Below, piece by piece: positions 35,601 to 44,680 of a DNA stretch of 53,967 nt (positions are counted from its first letter, which is position 1; each line of letters opens with the position of its first letter). Position numbers and translations under genes: made by a program. The stretch covers positions 1 through 53,967 of the forward strand of contig MWSW01000017.1 of NCBI GenBank assembly GCA_002050165.1. Direction: 5' to 3'. The DNA comes from Candidatus Tepidiaquacellales bacterium OLB4/UTCHB1. GTDB taxonomy: Bacteria; Bacteroidota; Ignavibacteria; Tepidaquicellales; Tepidaquicellaceae. The notes beneath the pieces are model-generated. The model did no database searches. It saw only the letters and a list, made by a program, of their open reading frames with translations, and was not told the DNA's origin.

Positions 35601-35750
35601 GGGATGGGATATATCGGCGGTTCAGATACTGGACAAAACAGAGAAGAAACGAAGCGAATGCCGGTAAAAGTTGAACAGAAAGTGGGCAGGAACGATCAAT
35701 GTCCCTGTGGTAGCGGTAAGAAATATAAAAACTGTCACGGAAAAGTATAA
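32685..35750 (+). CDS. secA: Protein translocase ATPase SecA
   Basis: The 1021-residue motor drives preproteins through SecYEG. Walker A is GEGKT at 160-164, later than in E. coli because of a coiled-coil insertion at about 55-105 that is usual in Bacteroidetes-type SecA. A second insertion lies near 285-380. Other motifs are IVDEVDSVLIDEART, LAGMTGTAETEASEF, TNMAGRGTDIKLG and QLRGRSGRQGDPGSS. The C-terminal zinc motif CPCGSGKKYKNCHG (C1006, C1008, C1017, H1018) is intact, as in forms that bind SecB or ribosomes. A small gene starts inside its stop codon. Confidence 0.97.
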   Translation: MLDFITKIFSTKHEKDIKEILPIVEEINNIYETLRDISDDELKHKTVEFKEKIQSELNETESRLTELKEQLKSDLEHEVRINYYDEIEKLEKENKEILEAVLDDILPEAFAVLKETARRLCGKEWEAAGEKVKWNMVHYDVQLIGGIVLHSGKISEMATGEGKTLVATLPMYLNALSGKGVHLVTVNDYLAKRDSEWMGELFKFHGLTVGVILNNMDSEQRRNMYNCDITYGTNNEFGFDYLRDNMVIDKEMMVQRGHHYAIVDEVDSVLIDEARTPLIISGPVESGTQKFNELNPRVKSLFNAQKSLVNNLVARAEKLLENDNISSKDRDEAGLLLLRSYRGLPKHKKLLKVLSEPAHKKLMQDTQMFYLRDNAKEMYIVDDEMYFIIDEKSHVTDLTEKGRELLAPSSVEKDFFTLPDLGSGIAEIENDSSLTIDEKLSKKDELTNTYSERSERLHIVHQLLKAYALYEKDDEYVIQDGKIMIVDEFTGRILPGRRYSDGLHQAIEAKEGVKVEKDTQTLATITLQNYFRLYDKLAGMTGTAETEASEFMDIYKLDVVVIPTNKEIIRDDLNDQIYRTKREKYNAVINDIVEKRSAGRPVLVGTTSVQVSETISRLLKVKGIKHEVLNAKQHQREAQIVANAGLPGAVTIATNMAGRGTDIKLGPGVADEGGLHIIGTERHESRRIDRQLRGRSGRQGDPGSSRFYISLEDDLMRLFSSERIASVMQRLGFEEGEAIEHKMITKNVEKAQKKVEENNFAIRKRLLEYDNVMNQQREVVYTRRKQALTGERLKDEIFDMVDASVKDIVKRYYDDTDIEGLRDEVQRTFLVNLDISPEEFQKLGEDGLKDFILEEAKSFYKRKEEKYGAELMGRVERFAMLSVIDEKWREHLRDMDELKEGINFRAYGQKDPLIEYKMDGFGLFEQMLNSISKDVINMIFKFTTKSPQEQMESRRPRRIDTSRLRTEHSSSSGMGYIGGSDTGQNREETKRMPVKVEQKVGRNDQCPCGSGKKYKNCHGKV

Positions 35751-36163
35751 TGATCTCAGATAATACATCTAAATTACTTTTAGAAGTTTCTTCGTGCGGT
35801 AACAGACCAATCATAAACTTTTTTGATGTTGGACTCCTGATAGAATATATCGGACAACCGGATAATTTAAATGAACTGATTTTCACTGCTAAATTTCTTA
35901 CAGGCTTGAGGAAGATTCTGGGGAATAAAGTTTCGCTTGGCAATGAGCCGGCTGAAAATATCAGGAGAGAATTTAATGACGCTATAATGAAGCTCAGGAA
36001 TTTGCTCGAGAAATTCACATCAAACCTTGATCTTTCACAAGCTCAAAGTTTCAAACAAAAATACCTTCTGTTAAATCAACAAAGTGTTGCATCATTTTTT
36101 TCAATAGCAGAAGACCTCTCTTTGTACAAAGAATATCTGAATCGAAACAAGTATCACCGTTAA
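35750..36163 (+). CDS. Small hypothetical protein coupled to secA
   Basis: The 137-residue protein begins MISDNTSKLLLEVSSCGNRP. It appears helical (FTAKFLTGLRKILGNK, IRREFNDAIMKLRNLLEKFTS) with no signal peptide or membrane segment, so it is probably cytoplasmic. Its ATG shares one base with the secA stop (TAATG), which implies translational coupling and a possible link to export. I do not recognise the family. The frame ends before a 143-base gap that precedes the next T9SS cargo gene. Confidence 0.7.
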   Translation: MISDNTSKLLLEVSSCGNRPIINFFDVGLLIEYIGQPDNLNELIFTAKFLTGLRKILGNKVSLGNEPAENIRREFNDAIMKLRNLLEKFTSNLDLSQAQSFKQKYLLLNQQSVASFFSIAEDLSLYKEYLNRNKYHR

Positions 36164-36306
36164 TCTTTAACCACACCGGATACTTTGTTTCGAACATATT
36201 CTTAACTGCATAATATAATTGTCAAGTGTATTTAAATTTTTAATTTATAACTTTCCGCAATACAATTATAAGAATTTTAAAAAATTATAAAGCTTTTAGT
36301 TTTAGA

Positions 36307-39138
36307 TTGAATACTGTTTCAGTAAACCGAATAAATTTCTTTGCTATATTTTTACTTCTCATTATAGCTGAAATTTTTATACCGGAAATTGCCTCAGCTC
36401 AACGATTTCGTTCATTAAATTTTGAGGGCGCTGGATATGTTACCGGTTTATTCCCTGTAAAATACAATTCAAACTCATTACCTGGAATAACAAAACAGGT
36501 AATTTACGCAAGAACAGACATCGGCGGTGTGTATAAAAGTACAAATAATGGAATTAGCTGGGTATTCATTTCAAATTTCAGAAAGAATATTTCGCCATCA
36601 GAATTAATGATTCAGGGAATTGCCGTAAAACCAAAACTTGGCCAACATAGCACGGGAGATACAATTTTAGTTGCATGGGGCAACAATCCCTCTGATGCGA
36701 TAGAAGGTGGGGTTTACCGCTCTATCTGGCGCTCTACTAACGGTGGTGATACATGGGAGCGACCGACTTTTGAACCGCCCGGTTTGGTTTTTGCTGGTAA
36801 CTGCTTGAAATTAAAAGTGGGCGGTGAATGCATTTTATATCATCCCGACAGCTCGAATGTGTTGTATGCCGGTGGAATTTCTCCGATCTCTACTCTCCCC
36901 CCGATTTTATATAAGAGCACGAATGGTGGAGCACATTGGGTCAAAGTTAACAATGTACCTTTTCAAACCGGCGATACAATTATCTGCATTTCAATGTTGA
37001 AGGGGCATCCCGAAATTTGGATCGGTACGACTCGAGGTATTTACAGAAGTACCGATTACGGATTAAACTGGCATTTTGAATATTATCACATCCCAGATGT
37101 AAGGCGAATTTTATTTCAAAAGTATTCGGGGAATAATTTCTTTGCATTCATAGCTGGCGGTGGTGATTCTACAACAAGATTTTTAACGAGATACAATTCA
37201 TCCGATAATTCTTGGATTGACCTTTCAATGAAGTTCGATTCTTCCATTGTGTATGGCGGAGAAAATGGTTTAACGCGAAAACTTTTTTCCGCTTTAACTT
37301 TGATTAATGATTTCGATGATTCTGAAAGTATGATACTAGCCGGGAGATATGAGAGACCATTAAGGTTATCGAGTAATTACGGTAGCACCTGGACAGGTAA
37401 CGGTGATCCTCGACCTAAAACTGGCTCACAGGTAGTTTTCAGATATTCAACTAATAGCCAGAATTTCCCGAACCACCAATACCAATCAGAGTTATCTGAC
37501 TTTATTTATACAGGTATGAATCATGTTGTTCAAAATCCGAATGAAGCTTACAGGAATATCTGGTATTGCAGTGGTGGGGCCGGCGCATTCAAATCTGAAG
37601 ATGGTGGGATAATTTATATTGACGAACAAAATCATTCAACGTGGCAATATACTGTCAACGGCATGAACATTCCGGTAGTTTACGATATCTCATTTGATCC
37701 GACTTTACAATCTTACATCCAATTACCGATAAGCGATTGGACAAACGCATATACTTCGTATTACGGCTCGTTAAATTACTCTAAACTCAATTACGACAGA
37801 CAAGGAACTAACATCCATATTTGCGATGGACAACCTGACTATGATGATACATATATTACGAATGTTACAAGGGTACTTCGACTTCCTGGTAAGAATAATA
37901 TTAGCTATAATATTGGTGGTAATGTTTACCATCATCGGGCAAAAATGTACAAACGGATTGAAAGTGGAATGGTGCTTTATCACGAGATTTGTGATTTACC
38001 TTGGGCATTTACCCCTAATCGTGTATTAAGCGACGGCATTGTCTTACCACTCGCAAATCATAATTACAGGCTCGTTGTTATGCTCGGTGCAAGTAATTCT
38101 AAACATAGCAGTATTGAACCAGGATATAGTGACCTTGGAATTTACACGGTAGATATAAATAGTCAATCTGACTTTATTAATGTTTCCAAGGCATCTTTTA
38201 TGGGGTGGGATAAAGATGATCTCATTACCCGGGATGCCTTTGAACATTCACAAATAACTCCGCTCGGGACTACGTCAGGTTTATTCACAAACCAATTCAA
38301 TCTCGCTAAGAGTCCGCAAGGGAAAGTTTTCCTGTATCTGGAAGGAATTATTGGTAACCAAAACGCAGGTGGGTTATTTGTCAGCACCGATAGAGGTACA
38401 AATTGGCAAAAAGTGAGCGATGTTGTCAGCAATAATCAATACAAAGACGAAGGTTGCCTGAGATATCATGACGGTGTTTTGTATGTTGCAATTCAGGACC
38501 ATGGAGTTTATTACTCTGCTGATCATGGCAATGACACAAATTGGGTGTTCACAAGAATTGAAGGATTTGTTTCTGCTGAGCAAGTTGAAGTAAAAAAATT
38601 GTCATTCAATCCGGGTGTAAAACAAATTTATGTTTTTGGACGTCGAGGGCAGGATAGGTTTAATAAAATATACAGATCAGTAATAGACAGTTCAGGGTCA
38701 TTTTCTTTATGGCAGGAAATTACCGGTTCAATCCCGGGAGTTAATTCATTGAGAATTAATCCTGATTCATTACATCAAAATGAACTATGGATAGCAACTG
38801 CAGGACAAGGCGTAATTATTTATGAGCACCCTGAAAACCAACTTTCAGTTAGCCAAGATCCAATAATTGCTATGAACAATTCATTAGAGCAAAATTACCC
38901 GAATCCATTTAATCCAGTTACTAACATCAGCTTTTCATTGGAGTCCGATGCAAGAATTAACCTGACAGTATTTGACATTTCCGGCAGAAAACTAATTGAA
39001 GTTCTGAAGGATAATCTTTACAGTGCAGGTAGGCATACAATAAAATTTGACGGAAGCTACTTACCGAGCGGAGTATATTTCTATAAATTGTCCACCGAAA
39101 ATTTTTCTGTAACAAAAAAAATGTTACTGCTGAAATAA
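36307..39138 (+). CDS. Secreted T9SS cargo protein with Asp-box (BNR/sialidase-like) repeats
   Basis: The 943-residue protein has a signal peptide (residues 1-32, ending IASAQ). At least six Asp-box motifs of the form SxDxGxxW follow (STNNGISW, STNGGDTW, STNGGAHW, STDYGLNW, SSNYGSTW, STDRGTNW), so one or two beta-propellers of the sortilin/WD-like type are expected. It ends in a T9SS type A domain (about 855-943; NYPNPFNP, LTVFDISGRKL, PSGVYFYKLS). The start is TTG: later ATGs lose the signal. Asp boxes occur in sialidases, xyloglucanases and photosystem assembly factors, but I see no catalytic set here. It is surface or extracellular. Confidence 0.9.
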   Translation: MNTVSVNRINFFAIFLLLIIAEIFIPEIASAQRFRSLNFEGAGYVTGLFPVKYNSNSLPGITKQVIYARTDIGGVYKSTNNGISWVFISNFRKNISPSELMIQGIAVKPKLGQHSTGDTILVAWGNNPSDAIEGGVYRSIWRSTNGGDTWERPTFEPPGLVFAGNCLKLKVGGECILYHPDSSNVLYAGGISPISTLPPILYKSTNGGAHWVKVNNVPFQTGDTIICISMLKGHPEIWIGTTRGIYRSTDYGLNWHFEYYHIPDVRRILFQKYSGNNFFAFIAGGGDSTTRFLTRYNSSDNSWIDLSMKFDSSIVYGGENGLTRKLFSALTLINDFDDSESMILAGRYERPLRLSSNYGSTWTGNGDPRPKTGSQVVFRYSTNSQNFPNHQYQSELSDFIYTGMNHVVQNPNEAYRNIWYCSGGAGAFKSEDGGIIYIDEQNHSTWQYTVNGMNIPVVYDISFDPTLQSYIQLPISDWTNAYTSYYGSLNYSKLNYDRQGTNIHICDGQPDYDDTYITNVTRVLRLPGKNNISYNIGGNVYHHRAKMYKRIESGMVLYHEICDLPWAFTPNRVLSDGIVLPLANHNYRLVVMLGASNSKHSSIEPGYSDLGIYTVDINSQSDFINVSKASFMGWDKDDLITRDAFEHSQITPLGTTSGLFTNQFNLAKSPQGKVFLYLEGIIGNQNAGGLFVSTDRGTNWQKVSDVVSNNQYKDEGCLRYHDGVLYVAIQDHGVYYSADHGNDTNWVFTRIEGFVSAEQVEVKKLSFNPGVKQIYVFGRRGQDRFNKIYRSVIDSSGSFSLWQEITGSIPGVNSLRINPDSLHQNELWIATAGQGVIIYEHPENQLSVSQDPIIAMNNSLEQNYPNPFNPVTNISFSLESDARINLTVFDISGRKLIEVLKDNLYSAGRHTIKFDGSYLPSGVYFYKLSTENFSVTKKMLLLK

Positions 39139-39182
39139 AATTTATACTTAGTAAACTCCCCTTCCAAAATTTAAACAATTTC

Positions 39183-42100
39183 TCAATCGTCAATCGTAAT
39201 TTGTTTTGATCCGTTCGTTACCGTTATTTTTTCAGGATAGGAAAAAATATCGCGCTTTTCTTTTTGCAAATAATTGCTTCTCATTTTTTCTTCCATTGCT
39301 TTTAACTTCTCTTCAATCTGTTGAACCTTTTTCCTTTTCTGGACCATATCCTCCCGATAGCGTTTCAGGAAATAACTGATAGTTTCAACTCTTATCTTAA
39401 TTGCGCCTGACGGTTTGTTTTCATCAATATCCTTGAACGAAAAATATGGAGTCCCGGACCTTTCTACAATTTCCTGAATTATTGTGTAAATTGGTGCATC
39501 GTGTCCACACTTAAAGGATGAAAGTTCAAGTGCAACGAGATTTGGATGTCGTGCAGTATACTTTGCAGCCCAAATTTTGCGTGAAGTATTTTCAGAATAA
39601 GAATTCTTCCAAACATCGGAGATATCAAACGGAGACTTAATATTACCGGCTCTGACTTCATCACCAAAAAGTTCATCAAGAATTTCAGGATTGGTTGGAA
39701 GCGCATCCTGATAGAAAACAGGATAGCCTAACTTTTGAAATTCCTCCAGTATTTCATGGTTAATACCCGGATCATTATGGTATGGTCTTGCGAGCACAAC
39801 TATCCCTATTTTCCCCTCTCTTTCAATTTCCCGTAAAACTTCAAGCGACCGTTCCTTCAATGAATTCACAAATTTGTTGTATGCTTTATAACCTTCGGCG
39901 ACTGCAAAATTATTTTCATCCTCTGAAAGTCCAAATCTGTCTTTGAATGCTTGAAACAACTGTCTCGCAGTAAGGTGTTCCGAGTTTAGCTGAATAAACG
40001 GCGATACATATTCAACTCCGAATTCTTTGAACAAATCACCTTCCTTTGTAAACGCTGCCTTAACTACTCCCATTGTTGCCGTGATTGTCGGACATGCATT
40101 GTGAGCTTGTGCATATTCAAGTTCCGACGGCATATTATCAACGATTGGCGAAAAAATAAAATCAATTTTCTTCCGTTTTGACTTTACATACAGCAGGTTG
40201 TGAACATGTGGAATCGCTACCTTTGAAGGATAACACGGATCAATACTTCCACGCTTTGCACCTGCTTTATATAATTCTTCAGTTGTATAATCTGAATAAA
40301 CAAAATTACCCGGCATAATACCCAGAGCTTCGAAGTATGCAGTAAAAAATGGATTGTGCTGATACATATTTAAAACTCTCGGTATTCCGATAACAATATT
40401 CTTTCGGTTTTCTATCAGCTCCTTCCGTTTAACATATTCCCTACGCTTTGAACCTGACACAAAAATACCTTTCGGTTCGTCAATTTGGGGATTAAATACT
40501 TCCGGTTTCCAGGAGCACCATGCAAGTTTTGCTGCTTCATCAACTATATTAGGATTTAACTTCTTAATTTCGTCTAATCCCTTTTTAATATCTTTCATAG
40601 AGCCAATATCTTCAACGGTACCTTTTTCACAGGTTGCAATAATCAAGCGCTTTGTATCTCCCGCCATAGGAACTTTGGAATTGGGATTAACAATCTCATC
40701 ATCAGAAAATTCTTTCTTATTTATGAAATCATTTTTAACTTCATCATAGGTTTTACCTTTCTCAATCTCAGTTTTAACGTCAATAAAAGTCCTGAGACAT
40801 TTATTCTTACAAAAATAGCAACGTGTATCTTCGTTCCTCGTAGTTTTAAAAATAATCTTCGAGACCTTGTCGAGACCGATGAAATCAGTTCGATGACCAA
40901 TTTTATAGAGCCGGCATGCTTCAATGGCACAACCAATTGCACCGGCTTCGCCGGTATGCTTGTGAACAAATATTTTCGGTTCGACACCACTTCCGGTGAA
41001 ACGCTCTTTGATGAAGTCAACCTGTGTTTTCACTGCAGCCAAATTATGCTGAGTTCCACCCTGAAGAACAAAATTAGATCCTAATTTTGCGAGATTCGGA
41101 ATTTGAGAAACATACAACCAGATATTTTTTGGTAGAACATTCGCCAGACCTGCCATAATTTCTTCAGGTTTCCAGCCTTGACGTTGGAAATCAACGATGT
41201 CCGACTGCATAAACACTGCACAACCATAACCAAATCGCGGATAAGCTCTTGCAGTAAACGCTATGTCAGCATATTTTTCTACCTCAAATCCAAAGGATTG
41301 TGCTGTTGACTGTAGAAAGTATCCATTACCAGCAGAGCATTGAGTATTCAATTTAAAATCCACTACCCTGCCCCGATGCAAAATTATAATTTTAATATCC
41401 TGGCCGCCAACATCACATATAACATCAGTATCAGGGTAATAATGAAGCCCCGCCTGAGTATGAGCAACAGTTTCGACAAGCGCAACATCAGCCTTTAATA
41501 CATCTTTTAAAATATCTTTTGCATAACCTGTAGTTCCAACTCCAAGAACTTCAAGAATTGCTCCTTGATCTTCAATCTGTTTTTGTATTTTCCCTATTAT
41601 CTCCATTGTATCTTCAATCGGATTCCCTTTTGAAAGCTGATATGCTTTTACGAGCACTTCGTTATCAAGAGAAAGAAGAGCTGCTTTGGTTGAAGTTGAG
41701 CCACCGTCAATACCTATGAACCCCTGCACAAGCTGACCTTTGGAAAATTCCGCCGGTTTAAATTTCCTTATGGTATATTCCCTTTTAAACTCCTCAAGTT
41801 CTTCTTCAGATTGGTACAAACCTTTATTGCTTCCACCTGAAAGAGTTTTCTTTTCAATTTCCCTGCCAACGTTAATATAATGCTCGAGCCCCTGCCATCC
41901 ACTGTATATACCTACCTCTTCACCCTCATCTTTACCAAACTCTACTGCTCCAATGGCTGCGAAGTACTGAGCATTCTCCGGAGCTTTTATAAGCTCAACT
42001 GGTGCAACACCCTCAGGTAACTGAACTTTTCGCTCTTCCCAAATTAACGGAATATTATACTTCCAACATTCCTGCATACCTTTTATATAAGTATTAGGAC

Positions 42101-42788
42101 CTCCAAGAAGTAATACCTCCGGTCGAAGAGTATGACCACGCGTTAGAACTGATATGTTTTGCTGAATGATAGATTCAAACAGTGAGGCCATAAGTTCTTC
42201 TGCAGGTACGCCGGATTTTTGCAATCCATTGATATCAGATTCAGCAAACACTCCACACTTTCCGGCAACTGGATGGAGTTTTAACCCGAGATAACCCATT
42301 TGGCAAAGTTTATCGGCGGGAATTTTCAATTTAGCATTTATCTTGTCAATCACAGCTCCTGTACCACCTGCACATTTATCGTTCATTGAAGGAATTTTTT
42401 TCTTCCTACCGGTCTCAGGATCATCTTTGAAAATGATTATCTTCGCATCCTGACCACCAAGTTCAATCACCGAGCCGGTATTCGGATAAAGCTTTTCTAC
42501 TGCGAGCGATACAGCATTTACTTCCTGGACAAATTTTGCTCCCACATATTTCCCGATATTTGCACCTCCTGACCCTGTTATAAATACTCTTAGTTCATCA
42601 GGCTTTTTTATTTCAAGATCGCTTTCAATTCGTTGAAAAAATTCGAGTGCCTTTTCCGGTTGTTTTGTATCGTGACGTTGATAGTCGCTCCACACAATTT
42701 CGTCTGTAACCACATCAACGACAATTGCCTTAACGGTTGTTGAACCGACATCGAACCCGACAAAATATTTAGTCTGCTTATCAGCCAT
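39183..42788 (-). CDS. BadF/HgdC-type acyl-CoA dehydratase activase with two ASKHA domains and DUF2229
   Basis: This 1201-residue protein has two complete activase domains in tandem. Domain 1 (about 8-285) has FDVGSTT, GGQDAK (111-116) and the cluster cysteines C139 (KCAGGTG) and C178 (CGVFAESD). Domain 2 (about 355-640) has IDGGSTS, GGQDIK, C484 (QCSAGNG) and C523 (CAVFMQSD). A CX2CX3C motif (657-664) follows, and the region from about 790 is DUF2229-like. In known systems the homodimeric activase uses ATP to push an electron from a [4Fe-4S] cluster into a 2-hydroxyacyl-CoA dehydratase or a benzoyl-CoA reductase. The true substrate of this long form is not established. It follows its putative partner by 89 bases on the same strand. 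Confidence 0.88.
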   Translation of the reverse strand: MADKQTKYFVGFDVGSTTVKAIVVDVVTDEIVWSDYQRHDTKQPEKALEFFQRIESDLEIKKPDELRVFITGSGGANIGKYVGAKFVQEVNAVSLAVEKLYPNTGSVIELGGQDAKIIIFKDDPETGRKKKIPSMNDKCAGGTGAVIDKINAKLKIPADKLCQMGYLGLKLHPVAGKCGVFAESDINGLQKSGVPAEELMASLFESIIQQNISVLTRGHTLRPEVLLLGGPNTYIKGMQECWKYNIPLIWEERKVQLPEGVAPVELIKAPENAQYFAAIGAVEFGKDEGEEVGIYSGWQGLEHYINVGREIEKKTLSGGSNKGLYQSEEELEEFKREYTIRKFKPAEFSKGQLVQGFIGIDGGSTSTKAALLSLDNEVLVKAYQLSKGNPIEDTMEIIGKIQKQIEDQGAILEVLGVGTTGYAKDILKDVLKADVALVETVAHTQAGLHYYPDTDVICDVGGQDIKIIILHRGRVVDFKLNTQCSAGNGYFLQSTAQSFGFEVEKYADIAFTARAYPRFGYGCAVFMQSDIVDFQRQGWKPEEIMAGLANVLPKNIWLYVSQIPNLAKLGSNFVLQGGTQHNLAAVKTQVDFIKERFTGSGVEPKIFVHKHTGEAGAIGCAIEACRLYKIGHRTDFIGLDKVSKIIFKTTRNEDTRCYFCKNKCLRTFIDVKTEIEKGKTYDEVKNDFINKKEFSDDEIVNPNSKVPMAGDTKRLIIATCEKGTVEDIGSMKDIKKGLDEIKKLNPNIVDEAAKLAWCSWKPEVFNPQIDEPKGIFVSGSKRREYVKRKELIENRKNIVIGIPRVLNMYQHNPFFTAYFEALGIMPGNFVYSDYTTEELYKAGAKRGSIDPCYPSKVAIPHVHNLLYVKSKRKKIDFIFSPIVDNMPSELEYAQAHNACPTITATMGVVKAAFTKEGDLFKEFGVEYVSPFIQLNSEHLTARQLFQAFKDRFGLSEDENNFAVAEGYKAYNKFVNSLKERSLEVLREIEREGKIGIVVLARPYHNDPGINHEILEEFQKLGYPVFYQDALPTNPEILDELFGDEVRAGNIKSPFDISDVWKNSYSENTSRKIWAAKYTARHPNLVALELSSFKCGHDAPIYTIIQEIVERSGTPYFSFKDIDENKPSGAIKIRVETISYFLKRYREDMVQKRKKVQQIEEKLKAMEEKMRSNYLQKEKRDIFSYPEKITVTNGSKQITIDD

Positions 42789-42877
42789 TTCAAAATAATT
42801 TTTTTTCTTTGAAAACAGATTCCCTTAATGAAATCATATTTAATACTTTTGATACTTCGTATTACAAATGTTTAAAA

Positions 42878-44659
42878 TTAAGTTGCGACAATATCTGATG
42901 TATTACCGGGTTCGATCCCGTCTTTACGCATTAATTCTGCAACATCTAAAATAAAATTTGCGCCAATCCCGGCAATTCCATCACGATGAGAGACTTTGAA
43001 AAACGGTCGCTGCAGTTCATCATGTGAACTTACATACGCGTTTATCTCTTCCAATTTATATCCGGATTTTTCAAGACACTCTTTAAATTCAAGTTTCGAT
43101 TTTGCCTTTGCTTCTCCAAGCGCCATCTGTACCCGCGAATGAGCATTAATATCACCTTCGCCGGAGGTTTCTATCGGGAGGAAAATCATCTCTTTATAAT
43201 GTGATGTTACAACAGACTGAACACCATCCGATTGAGTTGATGGCATGCAACCAAACGGTTTCAAAGAGAGAATCATATGACACAAATGATTTTCCGTATA
43301 ATAAATGCTTTTGCCCACTTCTAAGTGACCTTCACCGCCTTCAACACGTGAATGATAGAATTTATGCGCTAGGTTTGTTAATATACTTTGATCAACCAAC
43401 TCATGAGGTAGATAACCTAAAGTTTTCCTGAATCTGTTATATTCACGTTCAAATATTTTTTCAGCAAGAGATAAAATGAACTGTGATTTTTTATATTCTT
43501 TATCAATTTTAATTTTTTTAATAAAACTGACTTTCTCACCAAACTCATTCTCCAGGTCTAAGCCTTTTTCGTCATCATTGACCTTTTTCGCCTGATGGAG
43601 CATGTACATTATCCAGGTTGCAATAGGCTCGACGAGTACTTGCGCTCCTTCACGTTCCAGGAATTCAAACATATTAAAGTTTCCGTCGCCTTCTGTTGTT
43701 TGTGCCCAAAACTCGCCGGTAACTTTTACGATTGGTTTCATTTGTGTCCTGTCAACCTTAACTTCGTTGAACAAATCATAAACTTCATTCATTGTAGTTA
43801 AGTAATAATCTCCGAGTGACTGATCGAGCAATTTCATTATGTAATCAGAAGTCGGAATCTTTTTAATTAATTTACCAATCATAGAATTGAAGTCGAAATA
43901 TCGTTTTGATTTCAGCTTTTCGTAAAATAATTCAATTGCTTTTTGCATTGCTGCATTAGTTTCACCTTTGTTCACTTCATAAGGTCTTATCTGATAAGCG
44001 ATGTCATTTATGATATCGCCTATCATCATTGCGTTCAGGATTCCAAGAAAGAAATCGAGATTCATTTCAAGACCGGCTTCAGCTTCCTCTTGTGACAACC
44101 CACCTGTTTGCTGAAAGATTAACACCCGGAAACCTTCGAATCCGGAATTCCTTAGTGCAAGTCTGTATTCAGCTTCGTACATTCCAAACCTGCATGGTCC
44201 GCAAGCTCCGGCGGTAAAATAAACATAGTTGTCCAATATATCTTCGCGTGACATTCCGTTTCGCTCAAGTTCCTGAAGATATTTCACAAGGTTGCCAACT
44301 GTGAAATAAGTTGGGTTGCATTGACCGTTATTTCCGTATTCCTTACCTAATTGAAACGCCTTTTTGTCAGGTGTCGGAAGATAATCAGTTTTGTAACCCA
44401 AACCTTCAAGCGCGCCTTTGATTAACTTTTCATGTTTCCAAGTTAATCCACCGAAAAGGATGGTCGTAGTTGCCCTTTGATCTCTTGTAAAGAATCTTTC
44501 CAAAGGTCTCTTGAAATGTTCAATTGGTTTTGAATTTACACCGTGCTCTTCCTCGAGTTTCCTTCGCTCCTCAGACAACATTTTCTGAATAATTAATTCA
44601 GAATTATCGTGCCCGTTAGTAGCTGAAGTTCGGGTTGGCTTCTTTGTTAATGTTTCCAT
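42878..44659 (-). CDS. 2-hydroxyacyl-CoA-dehydratase-like (HgdB/CoA-activase C-terminal type) Fe-S protein
   Basis: The 593-residue protein has conserved cysteine segments typical of the HgdB-like partner of the long BadF activases. These are YGNNGQCNPTYFTVGNL, YFTAGACGPCRFGMYEAEY, LCHMILSLKPFGCMPSTQSDG and an FLPIETSGEGDIN end. In related organisms this region can be the C-terminal part of a single longer activase protein; here it is a separate gene. It probably carries a [4Fe-4S] cluster reduced by the activase. The ATG at 44659 has a CGGAG site. It starts 21 bases after hpnE with no terminator between, so it is likely co-transcribed with the squalene genes. Confidence 0.82.
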   Translation of the reverse strand: METLTKKPTRTSATNGHDNSELIIQKMLSEERRKLEEEHGVNSKPIEHFKRPLERFFTRDQRATTTILFGGLTWKHEKLIKGALEGLGYKTDYLPTPDKKAFQLGKEYGNNGQCNPTYFTVGNLVKYLQELERNGMSREDILDNYVYFTAGACGPCRFGMYEAEYRLALRNSGFEGFRVLIFQQTGGLSQEEAEAGLEMNLDFFLGILNAMMIGDIINDIAYQIRPYEVNKGETNAAMQKAIELFYEKLKSKRYFDFNSMIGKLIKKIPTSDYIMKLLDQSLGDYYLTTMNEVYDLFNEVKVDRTQMKPIVKVTGEFWAQTTEGDGNFNMFEFLEREGAQVLVEPIATWIMYMLHQAKKVNDDEKGLDLENEFGEKVSFIKKIKIDKEYKKSQFILSLAEKIFEREYNRFRKTLGYLPHELVDQSILTNLAHKFYHSRVEGGEGHLEVGKSIYYTENHLCHMILSLKPFGCMPSTQSDGVQSVVTSHYKEMIFLPIETSGEGDINAHSRVQMALGEAKAKSKLEFKECLEKSGYKLEEINAYVSSHDELQRPFFKVSHRDGIAGIGANFILDVAELMRKDGIEPGNTSDIVAT

Positions 44660-44680
44660 TTTAATCTCCGTAAGTTTAGA

